Shown: positions 6,946 to 11,078 of the stretch, piece after piece | Layout of the letters: the number at the start of each line of letters is the position of its first letter | Numbering within the stretch: position 1 is the stretch's first letter | From: Euryarchaeota archaeon UBA439 | GTDB lineage: Archaea > Thermoplasmatota > Poseidoniia > Poseidoniales > Thalassarchaeaceae | NCBI GenBank assembly: GCA_002497245.1 | Contig: DANB01000018.1 | Coordinates: 25,333 to 36,410, forward strand | Direction: 5' to 3' | DNA length: 11,078 nt | Notes under the pieces: model-generated | The model's input: the letters and a program-made list of their open reading frames with translations, nothing else | Database searches by the model: none | Told to the model about the DNA's origin: nothing | Made by a program: the position numbers and the translations under genes

Positions 6946-8226
6946 ATGGCTATGGAAAATCCACTTGAAGAGATGGAAGACTACGAACGCTGGGCTACAT
7001 ATTTTCTGTATTTTGTAGGTGCTGTTTTATTTACGGGACTTACCTTAGATCAAATGGATATAGATAATCCTTTAACTAAATCAATTTATGAATATTATTT
7101 AGATCCAATTTCAGGCGAAGCAACCGGTGATTCTGGTTACAATGGAGTTAATACTGCAACATACGCGATTGTATTAGGAGCATTCGTCCTGTCACTTTCT
7201 GCTTGGTTACGCAGACTTGGAATAGATGGTAGTGATAATACAATTATTGCATTATTCCCTTTTGTTTTATGGGCAGCAACTGGAGAAGTGGTTGAAGATG
7301 CTGAAATGTTCGATAGTAGTCTTTCATCGCTCTTTGTCAGTCCAGGTGTTCATTTTCAGACTGCATCATGGGTTGTAATCTCGGGTGCACTAGGTTATTC
7401 GATAACTAATAATTCTAAAATTCTAAAAGAAGACGAATCAGACATGGTCAATTCGATAGCAAGCATCTTAATTTTTTGTCAATTTATTTTGTATGCTCAT
7501 TCTATTTCAATCGGTCCTCAAAGTGATATTGAATTAGAAATGTTATTTATTTTTGGTTTAGTTGCCATATTATCGCCACAATTCTTCGGTGAATCATTAG
7601 AAAATTTTTCAACAATACAGAGATCTGTGTATCTAACTGGATTTGGGGGCTCAATGATTTTTCTTGGAGCAATATTCTCATACTCACTTAGTATAGATTC
7701 TTCAGAAATTGTACTTTGGCCACTAATATTTGTAATTGGCTTACCAATAATCATTTGTTGGCAGATGTATAATTACGGAAAAGAGTCCGCTGAAATTCTA
7801 GATAGTTATGGAATGACATCAGGTGTTTTACCTGTGGGCGTTACGGAAGACGAATATCTTGCTTCAACAAGTCCTGAGAAGGACTTGATGGAAAAACACC
7901 GCACAGCTGCAGCATTTGCTTCGCCGGTTGTATTTTTAGCCGTTGCTGGCCAAATTCTTGATGGTATTGCAACGGCTATTGGTCTAGAATATCTAGGATA
8001 TTCAGAGAAACATCTTCTTTCAGATAAAGTAATACAAATTTTTGGCAATGCTTTCGGTTTTACTTTTGTTAAAATCGGTTTAGCTGGATTAATACTATAC
8101 TTTTTCACAATAGCAAATTTTGAACATAGGCAGAGACATCTTCGTTTGTTAGTTGGTCTAGCAATGTTGGTAGTTGGAATGGCGCCTGGACTGAGAGACG
8201 TCGGCCGTGCTGTAATTGGTGTTTGA
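6946..8226 (+). CDS. DUF63 family polytopic membrane protein, function unknown
   Basis: This is an integral membrane protein of 426 residues with roughly ten hydrophobic segments. I recognise it as DUF63, a mainly archaeal family without an assigned activity. Family-like features are FPFVLWAATGEVVEDAEMF (104-122) followed by LFVSPGVHF (129-137), then QILDGIATAIGLEYLGYSEK (336-355) leading into HLLSD, and the C-terminal GMAPGLRDVGRAVIGV (411-426). Conserved acidic residues (Glu117, Asp118, Asp339) and the GYSEKH pair lie at or near membrane segments, which could suit a metal- or substrate-binding site; that is inference. A long cytosolic loop at about 275-320 separates the halves. The start may be ATG 6946 or ATG 6952, which differ by two residues; neither has an SD. 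There is no evident functional link to the ribosome genes before it or the catabolic genes after it. Confidence 0.82.
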   Translation: MAMENPLEEMEDYERWATYFLYFVGAVLFTGLTLDQMDIDNPLTKSIYEYYLDPISGEATGDSGYNGVNTATYAIVLGAFVLSLSAWLRRLGIDGSDNTIIALFPFVLWAATGEVVEDAEMFDSSLSSLFVSPGVHFQTASWVVISGALGYSITNNSKILKEDESDMVNSIASILIFCQFILYAHSISIGPQSDIELEMLFIFGLVAILSPQFFGESLENFSTIQRSVYLTGFGGSMIFLGAIFSYSLSIDSSEIVLWPLIFVIGLPIIICWQMYNYGKESAEILDSYGMTSGVLPVGVTEDEYLASTSPEKDLMEKHRTAAAFASPVVFLAVAGQILDGIATAIGLEYLGYSEKHLLSDKVIQIFGNAFGFTFVKIGLAGLILYFFTIANFEHRQRHLRLLVGLAMLVVGMAPGLRDVGRAVIGV

Positions 8227-8294
8227 TAAGGCTAAATCATGAATACGAACCCATTCAATTGAAAGTTCGAATGCCCTCTGGAGTGCTGAGAGAT
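8227..8294 (+). other. Gap or alternative 5' extension before the carboxylase gene
   Basis: These 68 bases lie between the DUF63 stop and the preferred liuB start. They are open in the liuB frame from TTG 8223, which overlaps the DUF63 stop, and would add 24 residues with an internal ATG at 8271. The added residues are not part of the family N-terminus as I know it. I see no clear TATA box. GGAG at 8280-8283 is a poor SD for ATG 8295. Confidence 0.4.
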
Positions 8295-9905
8295 ATGGAT
8301 AGGCTACCAACTCGAATCGACCGGAATAGTGAAGATTTCAATCGTCGAAAAGAATTTAATATCCAACTTGTTGAGGAATTAAAGCAAAAAATCAACGAAG
8401 TTAAGGAGGGCGGCGGTAAGAAATATGTTGATCGCCATCGTAGTCGAGGAAAATTACTTGCTAGAGAAAGGATAAAGGAAATATGTGACCCAGGAACACC
8501 TTTTCTCGAATTTTCATCTCTGGCTGCAAATGGACTTTATGATTCTCGTGCCCATTCTGCAGGAATTATCACTGGCATAGGAGTTGTCCATGGAAAAGAA
8601 TGTTTATTTGTAGCAAATGATGCAACTGTCAAAGGTGGTTCATATTATCCTATGACGGTTAAAAAGCACATCCGAGCTCAAGAAATTGCAGATGAGAATA
8701 ATCTTACTTGTATCTATCTAGTTGATAGCGGTGGTGCATTTTTACCTATGCAAGACGAAGTCTTTCCTGACAAAGGACATTTTGGAAGAATATTTCGAAA
8801 TCAGGCTATCCTTTCTAGTAAAGGGATTTCTCAAGTTGCCGCAGTGTTGGGAAGTTGTACAGCAGGCGGTGCCTATATACCTGCAATGTCCGATGAATCA
8901 ATTATCGTAAAAGGAAATGGTACGATATTTTTGGCAGGCCCTCCCTTAGTAAAATCTGCAACTGGGGAAGAGGTATCTGCAGAAGATCTCGGTGGTGCAG
9001 ATTTACACACACGAGAATCAGGAGTCGCAGATCACTTTGCAGAAGATGAACCCGAAGCACTTAGAATGATTCGTAATGTCGTCCAAAATCTGAATATTAA
9101 ACCCAAACAAAGACTAGACGTTGAGGCTGTTGAGGAACCAAAACATGATGTTGAAGAATTAATGGGAATAATTCCAGATGATAATCGAACACCGTATGAT
9201 GTAAGAGAAGTAATTTCTAGAATTGTTGACGGTAGTCGATTTCATGAATTTAAACAGAGATATGGTAATACCTTAGTCTGTGGTTTTGCTAGAATTCATG
9301 GTTATCCCGTTGGAATAGTTGCAAATAATGGAATTTTATTCTCTGAATCTTCTTTGAAAGGGGCCCACTTTGTAGAATTATGTGGGCAACGTGGAATACC
9401 TCTAGTATTTCTACAGAACATTACAGGATTTATGGTTGGTAGAGATGCAGAGTCTGGAGGAATAGCAAAAGATGGTGCTAAGTTAGTTACAGCAGTATCT
9501 TGCGTACCTGTCCCTAAATTCACAGTGATAATCGGCGGTTCTCATGGAGCTGGGAATTACGGTATGTGCGGTAGAGCATATGATCCAAGATTTGTCTTTA
9601 TGTGGCCCAATTCTAGAATTTCTGTAATGGGAGGCCCACAGGCTGCAGATGTTATGGCAACAGTCAAACAAGATCAGATGTCAAGAGAAAATCTACCTGA
9701 AATGAGCGATTATGAACTAGAAAATCTAAGAAAGCCAATTTTAGAAAAATATGAAACTGAGGGTTCTCCTTACTATTCAACTGCGAGATTGTGGGATGAC
9801 GGGATAATAGATCCAAGAGATACTCGAGATGTTCTAGGATTATGTATTTCTGCTAGTTTGAATGCTCCTCTACCAGAACAAAATTATGGCGTATTCAGGA
9901 TGTAA
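8295..9905 (+). CDS. liuB: Methylcrotonyl-CoA carboxylase, carboxyltransferase (beta) subunit
   Basis: This subunit moves a carboxyl group from biotin to 3-methylcrotonyl-CoA, giving 3-methylglutaconyl-CoA in leucine and isovalerate breakdown. The start at ATG 8295 gives 536 aa, the usual MCC-beta length, beginning MDRLPTRIDRNSEDF like the family. Numbered from there, the N-terminal crotonase-like half contains LVDSGGAFLPMQDEVFPD (142-159) and an oxyanion-hole loop GSCTAGGAYIPAMSDE (186-201). TIFLAGPPLVKSATGEEVSA (210-229) is typical of MCC/geranyl-CoA carboxylase rather than propionyl-CoA carboxylase. The C-terminal half has LQNITGFMVG and GGSHGAGNYGMCGRAYDPRF (414-433). It ends YGVFRM, the usual MCC-beta terminus. 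The following hydratase and biotin carboxylase reproduce the bacterial liuB-liuC-liuD order. Geranyl-CoA carboxylase is the closest alternative, disfavoured by the leucine-pathway context. An N-terminal extension to TTG 8223 cannot be excluded. Confidence 0.92.
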   Translation: MDRLPTRIDRNSEDFNRRKEFNIQLVEELKQKINEVKEGGGKKYVDRHRSRGKLLARERIKEICDPGTPFLEFSSLAANGLYDSRAHSAGIITGIGVVHGKECLFVANDATVKGGSYYPMTVKKHIRAQEIADENNLTCIYLVDSGGAFLPMQDEVFPDKGHFGRIFRNQAILSSKGISQVAAVLGSCTAGGAYIPAMSDESIIVKGNGTIFLAGPPLVKSATGEEVSAEDLGGADLHTRESGVADHFAEDEPEALRMIRNVVQNLNIKPKQRLDVEAVEEPKHDVEELMGIIPDDNRTPYDVREVISRIVDGSRFHEFKQRYGNTLVCGFARIHGYPVGIVANNGILFSESSLKGAHFVELCGQRGIPLVFLQNITGFMVGRDAESGGIAKDGAKLVTAVSCVPVPKFTVIIGGSHGAGNYGMCGRAYDPRFVFMWPNSRISVMGGPQAADVMATVKQDQMSRENLPEMSDYELENLRKPILEKYETEGSPYYSTARLWDDGIIDPRDTRDVLGLCISASLNAPLPEQNYGVFRM

Positions 9906-9906
9906 T

Positions 9907-9916
9907 GGTGATTAAA
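9907..9916 (+). promoter_or_regulatory. Shine-Dalgarno site that sets the hydratase start
   Basis: GGTGAT at 9907-9912 matches the archaeal SD and lies 4 bases before ATG 9917. It would be inside the coding region if translation began at ATG 9905, so the start is placed at 9917, four codons later. Confidence 0.6.
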
Positions 9917-10774
9917 ATGAAAATGAGTGATTCTCCTCCAGAAAATAAACTATGTGAACTTGTAATTGATGACGATATTGCTAGAATTAATCTAAACCGT
10001 AGTGAAGTGTACAATGCTCTCAATACTGAATTGATTAGTGAGTTAATATCGCTAATTAAATGGACATCTGATAGAAGCGTATCTGCCAACTCATCCTTGA
10101 AAGACTCAGATGGTAATAAATTCCTCAGAGTAATAATTTTTACAGGTGAAGGTAAGCATTTCTGTGCAGGCGCAGATATCAATATGATGAGAGATGCAGG
10201 GGCACGCTCAGTTGCAGAAAATCGTTTAGATTCTGAAAGATTAGACACTTTATTCCATGGTCTTTGGGCACATCCATGTTTCACTATAGGTTGTATACAA
10301 GGTGTGGCTTTAGGCGGAGGAGCAGGCCTGGTATCTTGTTTTGATTATGCAATTGCTGAACCAAGAACAAGAATCGCTCTTTCTGAGGCTAAATTAGGCA
10401 TACTGCCAGCAGTTATTGGCCCCTACGTTTATCGTAAAATAGGTAGTTCTAATTTCCGTCGATTATCAATGATGGCTAGTAAAATAGATTCAGATGAAGC
10501 TATGAGAATAGGTTTGATTAATTATGTCGTAGAATCTTCTGAGGATTTTGCGGATAAATCGAATATGATTGCTCAAGAAGTTCTAACAACCGGACCTATG
10601 GCAGTTACAGAAGCTAAGAATTTGACATTGGTTTTCGATAGATGGAATGGTAATGATGAAGATCTTCGTGAATGGACGTTAGATAAAACTAGTCAAATGA
10701 GGGGTTCAGATGAAGGTCAAGAAGGCCTTTCATCTTTCTTAGAGCGCCGTAAACCCAATTGGTCTTCTGAATAA
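9917..10774 (+). CDS. liuC: Enoyl-CoA hydratase/isomerase family protein, probable methylglutaconyl-CoA hydratase
   Basis: This crotonase-fold enzyme is predicted to hydrate 3-methylglutaconyl-CoA to HMG-CoA, the step after methylcrotonyl-CoA carboxylase. From ATG 9917 it has 285 residues. HFCAGADINMM (81-91) and GVALGGGAGLVSCFDYAIAE (129-148) supply the CoA pocket and oxyanion hole. In the second motif the position holding the first catalytic Glu of classical enoyl-CoA hydratase is Gly137; the second, Glu157 in ALSEAKLGILPAVIGPYV, is kept. As I recall, GGG-x-GL followed by LP-A-IxPYV is typical of the liuC-type hydratases. A polar insertion of about 15-18 residues (about 50-67) lies between the first helix and strand VIIFTGEG. 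The start overlaps nothing but follows liuB by 11 bases, and GGTGAT supports it over ATG 9905. Exact substrate is inferred from neighbours; a general crotonase is the fallback. Confidence 0.87.
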   Translation: MKMSDSPPENKLCELVIDDDIARINLNRSEVYNALNTELISELISLIKWTSDRSVSANSSLKDSDGNKFLRVIIFTGEGKHFCAGADINMMRDAGARSVAENRLDSERLDTLFHGLWAHPCFTIGCIQGVALGGGAGLVSCFDYAIAEPRTRIALSEAKLGILPAVIGPYVYRKIGSSNFRRLSMMASKIDSDEAMRIGLINYVVESSEDFADKSNMIAQEVLTTGPMAVTEAKNLTLVFDRWNGNDEDLREWTLDKTSQMRGSDEGQEGLSSFLERRKPNWSSE

Positions 10775-10777
10775 TGT

Positions 10778-10787
10778 GGTGTAAGAA
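10778..10787 (+). promoter_or_regulatory. Probable Shine-Dalgarno site of the biotin carboxylase gene
   Basis: GGTGT at 10778-10782 differs by one base from the GGTGA core used elsewhere in the window and lies 5 bases before ATG 10788. It favours 10788 over the in-frame ATG 10803. Confidence 0.5.
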
Positions 10788-11078
10788 ATGTTGCCTGATT
10801 GGATGATTAATGCACCAACTCCATTCGATTCGGTTTTGGTAGCGAATCGTGGTGAAATTGCTGTTAGAATACTCAAAGCAGCCAAAGAATCAGGGCTCAA
10901 AGGAATTGCTATTTACTCCGATTCAGATAAGAATTCATTACATGTAGAAATAGCTGATGAATCTGTTCATTTGCCCGGCCAAAGTCTCTCTGAGACTTAT
11001 CTAAATATGGAACTAATAATTTCTGCGGCCAAAGAATCCGGTGCTCAAGCCATACATCCTGGTTATGGTTTCTTATCT
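10788..11078 (+). CDS. liuD: Methylcrotonyl-CoA carboxylase, biotin carboxylase (alpha) subunit, 3' partial
   Basis: These are the first 97 residues of an ATP-dependent biotin carboxylase, which carboxylates biotin with bicarbonate for transfer by the beta subunit. FDSVLVANRGEIAVRILKAA (13-32) is the N-terminal signature. AIYSDSDKNSLHVEIADESV (40-59) continues the preATP-grasp fold, and AIHPGYGFLS (88-97) is the conserved motif reached just as the window ends. The ATP-grasp core, and any C-terminal biotin carrier domain (carboxylated Lys within an AMKM-type motif), would lie downstream. About 12 residues precede the family's usual start. It is 13 bases after liuC, clearly the same operon. From this fragment alone acetyl-, propionyl- and methylcrotonyl-CoA carboxylase cannot be told apart; the MCC assignment rests on liuB and liuC. 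Confidence 0.9.
   Translation, partial: MLPDWMINAPTPFDSVLVANRGEIAVRILKAAKESGLKGIAIYSDSDKNSLHVEIADESVHLPGQSLSETYLNMELIISAAKESGAQAIHPGYGFLS

Noticed and set aside
7806..8108. Open minus-strand frame of 100 codons opposite the DUF63 gene
   Set aside because: It mirrors conserved DUF63 sequence on the other strand, and I see no start signal or family motif.
8722..8910. Second plus-strand frame inside liuB
   Set aside because: It is out of frame within highly conserved carboxyltransferase sequence. There is no sign of a frameshift in the main frame.
9895..10284. Open minus-strand frame of 129 codons opposite liuC
   Set aside because: It lies wholly opposite a well-supported crotonase gene, has a low-complexity Ser/Ile/Leu composition, and shows no recognisable motif.
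1..11078. Mobile element, defence system or horizontally acquired island
   Set aside because: I see no transposase, integrase, tRNA or flanking repeat, and base composition looks even throughout by eye. The catabolic operon could be an old transfer, but nothing marks a recent one.

Overview
The window is AT-rich and very gene-dense, with every recognisable gene on the + strand and no gap over about 70 bases. It looks like the chromosome of an aerobic archaeon. The aIF1A, RIO1 kinase and Dim2-like KH neighbourhood is a typically archaeal/eukaryotic set, DUF63 is a mainly archaeal membrane family, and Shine-Dalgarno motifs of the GGTGA type are present. Low GC plus bacterial-type complex I subunits and a leucine/isovalerate catabolic set suggests a heterotrophic marine Thermoplasmatota, such as Marine Group II (Poseidoniales). 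An aerobic Heimdall-type archaeon or Marine Group III is not excluded. The taxonomic assignment is inference.

Region 1 (1-4679) is the 3' end of a complex I operon: nuoL (5' truncated by the window), nuoM and nuoN, the three antiporter-like proton-pumping subunits. They are joined by stop/start overlaps. nuoM appears to start at a CTG, because it carries the same ribosome-binding site, spacing and stop overlap as nuoN.

Region 2 (4724-6898) is a translation and small-subunit biogenesis cluster: aIF1A with an unusual long acidic tail, the RIO1 atypical kinase, and a two-KH-domain Dim2/Pno1-like protein. In eukaryotes the counterparts act together in late 40S maturation and initiation. Region 3 (6946-8226) is a DUF63 polytopic membrane protein of unknown function.

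Region 4 (8295-11078) is a catabolic operon in liuB-liuC-liuD order: the carboxyltransferase subunit of methylcrotonyl-CoA carboxylase, a methylglutaconyl-CoA hydratase-like crotonase, and the start of the biotin carboxylase subunit, cut off by the window end. Together they would take 3-methylcrotonyl-CoA from leucine to HMG-CoA, feeding acetyl-CoA and reducing power to respiration.

I see no mobile elements, CRISPR arrays, tRNA or rRNA genes, and no clearly undescribed multi-gene system. The points most worth a second look are the eIF1A-like acidic tail ending in DIDSFFG, the CTG start of nuoM, and the His-rich loop in NuoL.
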